Positions 54,853 to 63,628 of a stretch of DNA of 64,000 nt are shown piece after piece. The position numbers and the translations under genes were made by a program. Source of the stretch: Candidatus Brocadia sinica JPN1 (lineage in GTDB: Bacteria; Planctomycetota; Brocadiia; Brocadiales; Brocadiaceae); NCBI RefSeq assembly GCF_000949635.1, contig NZ_BAFN01000001.1:1550001-1614000 (forward strand), read 5' to 3'. The notes beneath the pieces were generated by a model that was not told the DNA's origin, made no database searches, and was given only the letters and a program-made list of their open reading frames with translations. Numbering within the stretch: the stretch's first letter is position 1; the number at the start of each line of letters is the position of its first letter.

Positions 54853-55947
54853 ATGAAGAAAACGCCTCTGTATGATACCCACCTCAAACTCAATGCAAAG
54901 ATGGTGTCCTTCCATGGCTATTTCACGCCCCTCCAATATGACACCATCATCAATGAACACCACAGCGTCAGAAAAAATGCCGGCCTTTTCGACATATCCC
55001 ACATGGGGAGATTGGAGATTTTAGGAAACAAGGCATTCCCATTCATTCAGCGCATTATTACAAACGACGCTGGGAAACTTGCAGACAGGCAAGTTCAATA
55101 CACCCCCATCTGCAACGAACGGGGCGGGATTCTTGATGATATCCTCGTCTACAAATGGCATGAAGAACATTTTATGCTCGTGGTAAACTGTGCTAATAAA
55201 GAAAAAGACCTCTTATGGCTACAGGAGCAGGCCGTCACCTATCAACCCTTAGAAATACGGGACTCGACTGACAGCACATCTCTCATCGCACTACAAGGCC
55301 CCCTATCCATGCGTATGCTTGAAAATGCCTTCAACAGTAAATTTGATTATCTGAAGAGGTTTTACTTTGATGATTTTGTATGGGATGGTATACCGATAGT
55401 AATTTCCAGGACGGGATATACCGGCGAGGATGGTTTTGAGATATTTACAGATGCAAAGCATGTCGTGAAACTATGGAATCTGCTCCTTGACAAAAACAGG
55501 CAGGATGGCTTGAGACCTGCCGGTCTTGGAGCAAGGGACACCCTGCGATTGGAGGCGTGTCTTTTGTTATATGGAAATGATATGGATGAGACCACGACCC
55601 CTCTCGAGACGACCATTGATTGGACCGTGAAATTCGACAAGGGTAACTTTACTGGTAAAGAGGCCATGCTCAGACAGAAGGCAAAAGGGGTTGATAGAAA
55701 ATTGGCTGGATTTGAGATGATTGACCGGGGGATTCCCCGCAACGGCTATCCTGTATTGAAAGGGAATGAAACGATTGGCAAGGTTACCAGCGGATCGTTT
55801 AGTCCCACCACAAATAAAAACATCGGCTTGTGCCTTATAAAATCTCACTATGCCAGAGTGGGGGAGGTGTTGCAAATCCAAATCAGAGAAAATAATTATC
55901 GTGCACGTATTGTAAAGACCCCATTTTACAAGGGGGAAATTACTTAG
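54853..55947 (+). CDS. gcvT: Aminomethyltransferase, glycine cleavage T protein
   Basis: Tetrahydrofolate-dependent T protein, 364 residues. Typical: TPLYDTHLKLNAKMV (near the start), FDISHMGRLEI, the catalytic Asp region GARDTLRLEA, and G-K-V-T-S-G-S-F-S-P-T. The last residues TPFYKGEIT are encoded by the first arm of a C-run/G-run repeat (55918-56000), so the original C-terminus may have been changed by repeat insertion. gcvH follows 140 nt later; P and L proteins are not in the window. Confidence 0.95.
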   Translation: MKKTPLYDTHLKLNAKMVSFHGYFTPLQYDTIINEHHSVRKNAGLFDISHMGRLEILGNKAFPFIQRIITNDAGKLADRQVQYTPICNERGGILDDILVYKWHEEHFMLVVNCANKEKDLLWLQEQAVTYQPLEIRDSTDSTSLIALQGPLSMRMLENAFNSKFDYLKRFYFDDFVWDGIPIVISRTGYTGEDGFEIFTDAKHVVKLWNLLLDKNRQDGLRPAGLGARDTLRLEACLLLYGNDMDETTTPLETTIDWTVKFDKGNFTGKEAMLRQKAKGVDRKLAGFEMIDRGIPRNGYPVLKGNETIGKVTSGSFSPTTNKNIGLCLIKSHYARVGEVLQIQIRENNYRARIVKTPFYKGEIT

Positions 55948-56000
55948 CGCTGCATAGGCGCAACCAAATCCCCTTTAAAAAAGGAGGATGAAGGGGTTGT
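55918..56000. repeat. Composite palindromic repeat at the gcvT 3' end
   Basis: A CCCC...AAGGGGG element (55918-55938), a hairpin-like AGCGCTGCAT...GCGCAACC (55945-55964) and a second CCCC(TTTAAAAAA)GG-type arm with GGGG (55968-55998). The same combination, reversed, is at 59886-59935. Confidence 0.55.
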
Positions 56001-56087
56001 AAAAAAACTTGAAATTGTTTCGGATTTTGGTATTCAGATTTTGGACTTCTAAATAAAAGATGGTAAAAATTTAATAGGATACTGCAT

Positions 56088-56480
56088 ATGGCAAATATAC
56101 CCAACGAATTGTTTTACACAAAGACGCATGAATGGGTGAAGAAGATAAATCAAAAAGAGGTGATTGTGGGTATCACAGACCATGCACAGCAGCAACTGAA
56201 AGACATCGTCTTTGTTGAATTACCTACGATAGGAAAAGCGGTGAAGGCAGGCGCAGCCTGTGCGGTTGTGGAATCCGTAAAGGCCGCCTACGATATTTAC
56301 GCCCCGATATCGGGAAAAGTCATCAAGACAAATCAACAAATCCAGGAAAAACCTGAACTGGTGAATAAAGACCCTTATGGCGAGGGGTGGTTTTTACACA
56401 TCGAGATATCCAACCCAAACGAATTGAACAACCTCTTAAGTCCAGCTCAATATCGAGCCGTCAGCGAATCTGGACATTGA
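56088..56480 (+). CDS. gcvH: Glycine cleavage system H protein
   Basis: A 130-residue lipoyl carrier protein. The lipoylated Lys65 lies in [14 protein letters not shown], with THEWVK at the N-terminus and GEGWFLHIE near the end. Carries the aminomethyl group between the P and T proteins. Full length. Confidence 0.96.
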   Translation: MANIPNELFYTKTHEWVKKINQKEVIVGITDHAQQQLKDIVFVELPTIGKAVKAGAACAVVESVKAAYDIYAPISGKVIKTNQQIQEKPELVNKDPYGEGWFLHIEISNPNELNNLLSPAQYRAVSESGH

Positions 56481-56548
56481 TTGACACGCCATTCGAGTAA
56501 AGTGCTGATACAAAATCAACAACTCGTAGCTCGCGATATGTTCTTACG

Positions 56549-56582
56549 TTAGGTTGCAGCCTCGTTGCGCTGTGTTACCTAA
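56549..56582. repeat. Hairpin repeat TTAGGT...ACCTAA with GGTTGC core
   Basis: Outer 6-bp arms TTAGGT/ACCTAA and inner GGTTGCAGC...TTGCGCTG. Same core as at 40098, 55945 and 59886; no T run, so not a terminator. Confidence 0.5.
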
Positions 56583-56684
56583 TGAAACCAATGTAATTGA
56601 GGGTTTTTGTTTCTCCTTCAAATCTACCCGTGATATTATTTGTTCCTCCACCCTCTTAAACTGAAAATAACCGGGCTATAATAC

Positions 56685-57290
56685 TCAATAAGAGAATAAA
56701 TCGTGGTATAAAACACCTCCAACAAAGTAGACCAAGAGCAGAACCACGGCAATGCCAATGCTGTGCTTGTGGAGGGCTAATATCGAGTCCTCTCTTGCAA
56801 ATATAGAAGGCACCACAAAACACATGGCAGCCATGGAGAGATGGATGGTTGTCGTCCCGGTAATGATGGGACTCAGCTTCAGTTCACCAAAATTTACACC
56901 ACTTACAAAGAGGCTCAACCCCAGGATGAGCAGGATATTACCAATAATTGAGCCAATCAAAGAATATTTCACAATATCGATATCGATCAAACCGCTTTTA
57001 ATGGCAAGAATTGCAATAACCAGTCCTGCTGCATCACCGAAGGTGGCATTGATAATGCTGGAAAGGTGTTCACCGGTCTTTTCGGAAATTACCTCCGTTT
57101 TGCCTCTCCCAGAAAGTGGGCTAGCGGCACCAGAACGGCTGCAGCTAAAATGAAGGTAATGATTGCGGTGAAGTGGTAATTATGGACGATAATGGTAACA
57201 GGTATGAGCAGCAGGAGGTAATGCCAGAAGCCGAATTTTGGGAACAATGATAAGATCTTTGCGGTAAGTTTCCAAACTTCCCCGGAAAGA
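56685..57290 (-). pseudogene. Broken CAX-type Ca2+/H+ antiporter, N-terminal half only
   Basis: Minus strand. The first frame encodes FWHYLLLLIPVTIIV and a following hydrophobic helix to PLAHFLGEAK, then hits a stop; a second frame takes over with TEVISEKTGEHL, INATFGDAAGLVIAI, SLIGSIIGNILLILGLSLF, the first CAX repeat of calcium/cation antiporters. The two frames join if one A is added to the A-run at 57098-57101. The second CAX repeat is missing: the frame ends at 56685 after about 100 residues. Doubly damaged, so a pseudogene unless the sequence has an error and the gene is a half-length variant. Confidence 0.82.
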
Positions 57291-57504
57291 TATCATAATA
57301 AAAGGAAAAAAATATTTGAATTTTATCGGACAAACAAATTTGTCCATGCCATCCTTTAAGAATTTTCGATGTGATATATATTTTTGATTTTTGTAAGTAC
57401 AAGGGAAACGATAGGTTCACTCCGCTTAACCCATCCTGCTCATTGATATTATAACCTAATTCAACGGTAAAACAATAGGAAACAACCCCTCTTCCCTTAA
57501 AAGC

Positions 57505-57582
57505 TGGTCGGGGCGACTGGATTCGAACCAGCGACCTCGACGTCCCGAACGTCGCGCTCTAGCCAAACTGAGCCACGCCCCG
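57505..57582 (-). tRNA. tRNA-Pro (CGG)
   Basis: Complete cloverleaf on the minus strand: acceptor CGGGGCG pairs with CGCCCCG, anticodon stem GACG/CGTC around TTCGGGA (anticodon CGG), T arm CTGG-TTCGAAT-CCAG, discriminator A and genomic CCA (57507-57505). Confidence 0.93.
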
Positions 57583-57689
57583 CATTTATTTCATAATACT
57601 TTACCACAAAGAGGCAAAAGGCACAAAGAAAAACATAAAGTGATAAAAAATTCTTTCTCTGTGTATAGCGGGAAAATCTGTGTCCTGAT

Positions 57690-60014
57690 TTATTTCACCT
57701 CAATCATTACCTTCTCTACCCCAATGTTCTCGTCGCTATCAAATGCGTTTATGATAAGGGTGTAGTCACCAGCCGTAAGAGGCTTGGTAGTGATTTGAAA
57801 GGATTCCTCAAGACTATCGAAGATTCCATCAACAGGGTAGGCAGAGATCCATTCCTGTCCATCGATGGTGTATTGTACCTTTACAATATTGCTGTATTTG
57901 TCCTCTACTGTGCCCGAAATGACATATCTTCCCCTGGTTCCCGCTGCGGTATTTAATGACTTAATATCCGGCCTTGAATTATCAACCATAATGGGTTGTA
58001 TTGTGTTTTCTACGCTAAAAGCGGTCTCAGGCGGATTGTCTGGATCATCACTGGCTGTCAGTCTTACCTGATATTTCCCATCAGGCAACCGCAAGGTATC
58101 CCATGCATAAGAACCCTTTTTCTGCGTGTTCTTATCGATAACCTTCCACGCCCTTTCCTCTATGCCTTTATAACAAATGGTCACCTGCAAGGTGTCATTG
58201 TTCTGGTCTTCTACCTCCCACTGGATATTTTTTTGCGCTATCTGATGATGCGGTTTTTGGCTGACAGCCGCCTGGGGTTTTGATTCTGCCTTGCTGTCTG
58301 TTTTTGTTTCCGGAGGCTTTTGAGACGCAGGAAAAGATTCCTTTTCTACCGTAAAACTAATTATTCTGGGTGGTTGGTTTTTGGGAAGATAGGATAACGA
58401 CACCATATTTAATACCGGGGTTGAATTGCTATTCATCGTCTGTAAGGTGGCTTTATATTGTATAAAACGTGCAGGGGGACTTGCTATCCTTCCCCCGCTT
58501 TCCGTATATGGTGCAGACCAGCCACTCCATGTAGAGTCAGGTTTTTCACAGTTTCCTGACCGTGTTGCCAACGTAATCCCCGTATCCTCTGGCTGCATGT
58601 CTGTCCAAGAAATACTTCCCCAATTCGATGGCGCCGTGGTATCAAGCACGTTAGAGATAAAGGCGCCTTCTTTCTTGAAGGACGGTAAGATCTTATAGAC
58701 CCTTCCAAGATTGCCCGTGCCAAAATAGAGTTCGTTCGTATTTGTGTTGAGACAACAAAGCGCCTGCATTTCTTCCACTTTTGCCAAATTGCTTGAAGTT
58801 TCATCCACAGAAACTTTATATACTCCTGGCATATTTCCCGTGACCACATACAGGTTGTTTTGTGAATCAAAAGACATACCAAAGATAAATGCCTGGCTGA
58901 TTTCTAATAATTTTTGGGCTAGTCCCTCCTGAGTGATTTTGTAAACGTAGTTGGGGGCGGTTGGAAGGCCAGTAGTTCTCGGTGACACCTCAGCGCCTTT
59001 AACTGCCGCCCTTTGCTGCTGGAGGGACGAAGTTTGCGCCATGGGTAATTCTTCCGGAAGATTCAGTTCCCACGATTTTTCTTCCTTAAAAACAGAGGTG
59101 ATGATTCCCGTTTGTAAAGGAGGCTGGGGAGGTGGAGCCACAGGCACCTGTACCGGTGCACCCAATGCTGTTCCGGCATAGATATTATCCATGGAATCCA
59201 TTGCAAGGCAATGAATTTCTCCTTCGCTTGCATCGTAAAGCACCTGAGCTTGCCCTGACGGTGCGATCTTATATACGAGACCGTTTGGTTCAGTCCCTAT
59301 ATAGATATTACCATACCGGTCAAGATGGATATCCATAAGGTTTGTTTCTGGAGAATCAAAAAGCACTGCGGGGGTACCATCGGGGGATATCTTAAAGAGG
59401 ATACCATCATTCCCTGTTGCAGCAACGAGATTGGAATTATTATCTACAGACATATCCCATATATAGGATGCGGGCAAGCTGCAAAATATCGTGGTCTCAC
59501 CCTTATTGTTTATTTTGTAAATAATACCGCGTGGTGCAGTTCCTGCATAGAGATTGCCGTGTTTGTCAACAGCAAGGCTCTGAATATATAATTCAGGTGA
59601 TTTGAAGAACTCCACGGCTTCTGAACCATCTTTTATCAGATAAACCGTTCCCGGGTCGCCTGTGCCCACATATATTCGGTTTTGTAAATCTTCGGCAAGT
59701 GACCAGACAAAGGCACTCCTGATTCCTGTAATTGCCTCTATTTCCGGAGAAAGTCGTATTTCTCCCTTATTGTTGATAGACACATTCTGAGAAGTGCCTT
59801 TGCTGAAATCAGATTCTGTCGATTGTGTCCACGTGTTCGTTGTCGTACCATAGGCAAAAGAAGAGAGGATGACAAAGAGAAACGCCACAGCGCAGCATAG
59901 CTGCAACCAAAATCCCCCCCTTTGCAAGGGCGGTGAAAAAAGTTGCCGAAAAAAAATGTTTTTACCGAGTAATTCCATAAATACTTTTTGCAATGCAAGG
60001 GCTTTCATGATCAT
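57690..60014 (-). CDS. Secreted beta-propeller and Ig-like protein
   Basis: A 774-residue protein. N-terminal hydrophobic segment (about 36-60) acting as signal or anchor; in front of it the residues SPPLQRGGFWLQLCCA are encoded by a palindromic repeat (59886-59935). Then seven or more short propeller repeats of the L-A-V-D-x-x-G-N-(L/I)-Y-A-G-T-x-P-x-G kind (about 100-450), a Pro-rich patch, and C-terminal Ig/fibronectin-like sheets (about 530-774) with a mid Pro/Lys-rich linker. No catalytic motif. It follows the S55-like protein gene by only 5 nt and is surely co-transcribed, so the two probably act together outside the cytoplasm. Confidence 0.82.
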   Translation of the reverse strand: MIMKALALQKVFMELLGKNIFFRQLFSPPLQRGGFWLQLCCAVAFLFVILSSFAYGTTTNTWTQSTESDFSKGTSQNVSINNKGEIRLSPEIEAITGIRSAFVWSLAEDLQNRIYVGTGDPGTVYLIKDGSEAVEFFKSPELYIQSLAVDKHGNLYAGTAPRGIIYKINNKGETTIFCSLPASYIWDMSVDNNSNLVAATGNDGILFKISPDGTPAVLFDSPETNLMDIHLDRYGNIYIGTEPNGLVYKIAPSGQAQVLYDASEGEIHCLAMDSMDNIYAGTALGAPVQVPVAPPPQPPLQTGIITSVFKEEKSWELNLPEELPMAQTSSLQQQRAAVKGAEVSPRTTGLPTAPNYVYKITQEGLAQKLLEISQAFIFGMSFDSQNNLYVVTGNMPGVYKVSVDETSSNLAKVEEMQALCCLNTNTNELYFGTGNLGRVYKILPSFKKEGAFISNVLDTTAPSNWGSISWTDMQPEDTGITLATRSGNCEKPDSTWSGWSAPYTESGGRIASPPARFIQYKATLQTMNSNSTPVLNMVSLSYLPKNQPPRIISFTVEKESFPASQKPPETKTDSKAESKPQAAVSQKPHHQIAQKNIQWEVEDQNNDTLQVTICYKGIEERAWKVIDKNTQKKGSYAWDTLRLPDGKYQVRLTASDDPDNPPETAFSVENTIQPIMVDNSRPDIKSLNTAAGTRGRYVISGTVEDKYSNIVKVQYTIDGQEWISAYPVDGIFDSLEESFQITTKPLTAGDYTLIINAFDSDENIGVEKVMIEVK
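59886..59935. repeat. Composite repeat inside the 5' part of the propeller gene
   Basis: CACAGCGCAGCAT...GCAACC hairpin followed by CCCCCC...GGGCGG element, read in frame on the minus strand as SPPLQRGGF...LQLCCAVA. Same parts, in reverse, as at 55918-56000. Confidence 0.55.
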
Positions 60015-60019
60015 TCCTT

Positions 60020-61840
60020 TTATTTAACCGATACCGGGATAGTTTGATTTCCGTTCAGCACATATGCCGTTGGAACACGGGTTATCACCTCGTCTAAAAG
60101 AGGGCCTACCCCGCTTTGATTGGAAAAACTCATAATGGAAAGCATCGATGCCGGAAGCGACGGGAATCCTTCTCCCTTATAGGTAATTCCTTTTTTGGCC
60201 AACAGGACGCGCACCATGAGATTATTATTCCGTTCCATGTTTTCGATATAACGCAAGAGCTGTTCAAAATTCGTGGGCAAGTACTTTCCTGCAGACCTTC
60301 CCAGATTCAATGCCTGGCCAAACGTAGCATCACAGGCCGTAACATTTAGCATACTTCCCGGAAGGGTATCATCGGGTATGTGCACCATTACCGTTTGATA
60401 AAAACTTTCTCCTGTAAAGGGCTTCAGACACACGTCCACCTGGAGTGTGTCGCCGGGCTTCACCTGTTTTTTATCCACCCTAATGGACTCGATATACGCC
60501 GTCTGCCGTGTGTCCAATACCGTAATTTTCAGATCAATCCGGTTTATTCGCACTGACTGAAACTGGTTATTGATAATCATGGTAAAGGGCTGGACAATGT
60601 GGTTAAGAGAAAACCACGATTGGTCGAGTTCGTAAAAAACATTTTCAACGACAACGGGTTTTTCATATCCTTCGATCAGGGCTGAAAGCCGTATTTTTAC
60701 AGATTTTTCTCCCACCTTCCTTTCTGTTGATAACACAGCGCTTTGGGCAGCCATCAAGATAAGGCTGGGCGTCAACAGCTTGTTATCTACAATCTCAAAA
60801 TTGTGTTCGAGTTTTTGCGAACCATCAACCTCGATACGGCAGGGTATCATGCGGGGCGATTCTCCAAGAATACCAGCGATTCCGGCCCTCCTGTCCTGGT
60901 ATATTCTGCCAATTATTTCTACCGGGGAAGCCATTTTTACGGAATTGGACTGGCTGCAGAGTACGGTATAAACATAGGCGGATGCCATGGGGAGGTCTGC
61001 ATTTCCCGTTTGTAAAAATGGGTGTCCAAAGGCAAGGACGTTATTTTCATCCACATACGTTACCGTACCAACGACGGCTGCGCTAAGATCTCCCCTGATC
61101 AGGATGGCAGCCACCGATGCCCCTGGAACGAGTTTGGATTTCCCTGATGTGCCCGGGTAAGAAGCGAAGCTCCCGCCCTGTACAGGATATAATCCGTGAG
61201 CATGAAAAAGGGGGTTCATTCTTTGCAAGACTTCAGTGTCAACGCCTGATACTATGAGCGGAGAAAGGATGGGGGTAAGCTTTATATTACCAAAATCATA
61301 GCTCGTTACCCCTTGTGATTCTGGTGTCAGGGAAGGGGTTGGCGTACCTGCAGGATCATTCTGCAACGGGGATGGAAGTTCCCAATCGGTAGAAGCCAGA
61401 GAAAGCCCTTTTTCTTGTGTTGGTATGTTAAGCAGGGTGCTTTTCATTTCGTTAATTGGGGTAACACCTGCAATAGCATCTTTTGAAAAACTCCATCCAT
61501 AGGCAACGGCGCCAATAAGCCGATGGTTAATATAAACAGGACTGCCACTCATCCCGGCAATAATGCCGGATTTTTCCAGAGGACCGCCCGACATTCTGAT
61601 CAGGATCATGTTGCTCTTTGCTTCCCAGTTTCTCAAAATACCCAACACTTCAACATTAAATATTTCTATCCGCTCACCTGTGAAAACGGTTTTACCATAT
61701 CCTTTCATACCAGGGGTAATCTCATCGACATTCATAATATTTTCTGCGGCAAAGAGCATGGGCTTACTGATCGAAATAAAGGCAGAAAAAATACCCAGGA
61801 TTACGAAAAAATAAGGCGATTTATGTATCTTTAGTTCCAT
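60020..61840 (-). CDS. SpoIVB-like S55 peptidase-family secreted protein
   Basis: A 606-residue protein: N-terminal membrane/signal helix (about 12-32), then a SpoIVB/S55-type domain with GMKGYGKTVF, F-x-V-E-V-L-G-I-L, and the nucleophile motif GMSGSP (96-101, Ser98), GAVAYGW and VTPI. A long C-terminal half (about 300-606) has no motif I know. In spore formers SpoIVB is a signalling protease; this organism shows no sporulation genes here, so a general envelope role is likely. Whether the His and Asp of the triad are kept cannot be judged by eye. Its gene is 5 nt upstream of the propeller gene. Confidence 0.83.
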   Translation of the reverse strand: MELKIHKSPYFFVILGIFSAFISISKPMLFAAENIMNVDEITPGMKGYGKTVFTGERIEIFNVEVLGILRNWEAKSNMILIRMSGGPLEKSGIIAGMSGSPVYINHRLIGAVAYGWSFSKDAIAGVTPINEMKSTLLNIPTQEKGLSLASTDWELPSPLQNDPAGTPTPSLTPESQGVTSYDFGNIKLTPILSPLIVSGVDTEVLQRMNPLFHAHGLYPVQGGSFASYPGTSGKSKLVPGASVAAILIRGDLSAAVVGTVTYVDENNVLAFGHPFLQTGNADLPMASAYVYTVLCSQSNSVKMASPVEIIGRIYQDRRAGIAGILGESPRMIPCRIEVDGSQKLEHNFEIVDNKLLTPSLILMAAQSAVLSTERKVGEKSVKIRLSALIEGYEKPVVVENVFYELDQSWFSLNHIVQPFTMIINNQFQSVRINRIDLKITVLDTRQTAYIESIRVDKKQVKPGDTLQVDVCLKPFTGESFYQTVMVHIPDDTLPGSMLNVTACDATFGQALNLGRSAGKYLPTNFEQLLRYIENMERNNNLMVRVLLAKKGITYKGEGFPSLPASMLSIMSFSNQSGVGPLLDEVITRVPTAYVLNGNQTIPVSVK

Positions 61841-62051
61841 GCTGCAAACTCTACCAAATTTGGCAATTTATTGTCAAGGTATAAAAGAGTTGAAATATTT
61901 ATATTTAAAAATTAAACTATTTTGTATAAGATGTGTATTTGGAATTTTAATCTTACACGAGACAGGTAAGGCATAAGTTCTGATTTATACCTTGAAAGTA
62001 GAAACGTAGTTAATGTACTTATCGTGACAGGTAGTTCCTGCGACTGTAGTA

Positions 62052-62678
62052 ATGGACACAATAGTACTTAATCTCAGAGATCAAAATCTTTATTCAAAAC
62101 ACATAGAAGCAGCTGCCCGGGCATTACGGGCGGGCGAACTGGTTGCCTTCCCCACAGAAACAGTATATGGACTTGGGGCTCATAGAGACAACGCAAAAGC
62201 CGTAGAGCGTATTTATAAGGTAAAGAAACGGGTCGAAGAAAAGAGACTCACCTTAATGATTGCGGATTCCGACGATGTAAAAAAGTATGTCGACCACTTT
62301 TCAAACACTGCAAAGAGGTTGATGGAATTTTTCTGGCCCGGTGCGTTAGCCATTGTTTTCCCTTTAAAGGACGGTTCAGACATTTGTATACGGTTTCCCG
62401 ATAACACCGTGGCGAGGGATTTGGTCCGGGCTGCAAAGGTACCTATCGTCACTACAAGCGCGAACATTTCCGGATACCCACCCTCCACAGATGCACAACA
62501 GGTGCTGATGGACTTTCGGGGGAAGATTCCCATAGTACTTGACGGCGGTTCGACACGGTTTCGTTCCCCTTCTACCGTACTTGGATTAAAAGACGATGCC
62601 TTTGAAATCCTCCGCCAGGGTATTATTTCAGAGGCTATGATACGAAGTCGCCTTGAGAAGGGTTTGGTAAAGGTGTAA
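62052..62678 (+). CDS. tsaC: L-threonylcarbamoyladenylate synthase (TsaC/YwlC/Sua5)
   Basis: Makes threonylcarbamoyl-AMP for the t6A37 modification of ANN-decoding tRNAs. A 208-residue YrdC-domain protein with FPTETVYGLG, KVKKR, WPGALAIVF, IRFPDN, TTSANISG and S-T-V-L-G motifs. The KxR motif reads KKRVEEKRLT, as in the family. No TsaB/D/E partners nearby. Confidence 0.94.
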   Translation: MDTIVLNLRDQNLYSKHIEAAARALRAGELVAFPTETVYGLGAHRDNAKAVERIYKVKKRVEEKRLTLMIADSDDVKKYVDHFSNTAKRLMEFFWPGALAIVFPLKDGSDICIRFPDNTVARDLVRAAKVPIVTTSANISGYPPSTDAQQVLMDFRGKIPIVLDGGSTRFRSPSTVLGLKDDAFEILRQGIISEAMIRSRLEKGLVKV

Positions 62679-62903
62679 TATTTACACAATCGAATTAGGT
62701 TTTTGGCGAAGCGAAGAGTCTCCTTGCTCTGCAACCCCTTTGAAATTTCCAAACGTTGAATTAGACTGATTCCTGGCTTCCCAACACAAGAAAACGCAGG
62801 TTTACTGCTGTACAAAATATTGTTATTGTTGCAGTTATACATTGTGGTTTTTTATTTTTTAACTCTCATAAAAATTTTATAAACGATAGTAAAAGAGTCT
62901 AGA

Positions 62904-63356
62904 ATGAAAATTGCATTAGCATCAGATCACAGAGGTTTTGATTTTAAGCAGCGCGTGGCATCCATGCTCACACAAATGGGGCACACGGTAAAGGATTTTG
63001 GCACAAACAAAAACAGTGAATCGGTAGACTACCCTGATTATGGATTACAGGCGGCACGCGCTGTGGGATCAGGGGAATGCGAACGGGCAATTCTGATCTG
63101 TGGCACCGGCATCGGAATGTCCCTCGTTGCAAACAAAGTAAGGGGTGTGCGAGCTGCATGCTGCCATAACCTGTATACGGTTGAGATGAGCCGAAGGCAC
63201 AATGATTCCAATGTATTGTGCATTGGCGCTGATGTCATAGATGAAGAACTTTTGGAACAGAAGGTCAAGCTGTGGTTAGAAACCCCTTTTGAGGGCGGGA
63301 GACACGCCCGCCGCGTAGAAAAGATCATGGAAGTCGAAAACGGGGAAGGAATCTAG
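62904..63356 (+). CDS. rpiB: Ribose-5-phosphate isomerase B
   Basis: A 150-residue LacAB/RpiB-type sugar isomerase interconverting ribose 5-phosphate and ribulose 5-phosphate. Motifs: ASDHRGFDFK, DYPDYG, the catalytic Cys66 in ICGTGIGMS, R-R-H-N-D-S-N and C-I-G-A-D-V-I. Normal length. Ribulose-5-phosphate is also the substrate of the HPS-RraA fusion at 20831. Confidence 0.95.
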   Translation: MKIALASDHRGFDFKQRVASMLTQMGHTVKDFGTNKNSESVDYPDYGLQAARAVGSGECERAILICGTGIGMSLVANKVRGVRAACCHNLYTVEMSRRHNDSNVLCIGADVIDEELLEQKVKLWLETPFEGGRHARRVEKIMEVENGEGI

Positions 63357-63628
63357 GTCTGGGTAATTGGTATTTTTTCTGTAAGTATCCAGATAGATCA
63401 TACATACAAAACAACAACAGCTTTCATGTTGTACTTATGCCACACTTGTTTGGGAAACCCAGCCGATATGCTGTTCATACTTAATATGTGTTCTGGTTGA
63501 TGATTCTACCGCTACATTCGTAAGCTATATAAGTTTCCTGAAAGAGATGTCAAAACTTTGACTACTTATTATTATTTACGGCATTGAACAATGTCCTGAT
63601 TGGCAGGCGGGATTTGCATGCCAGGAAC

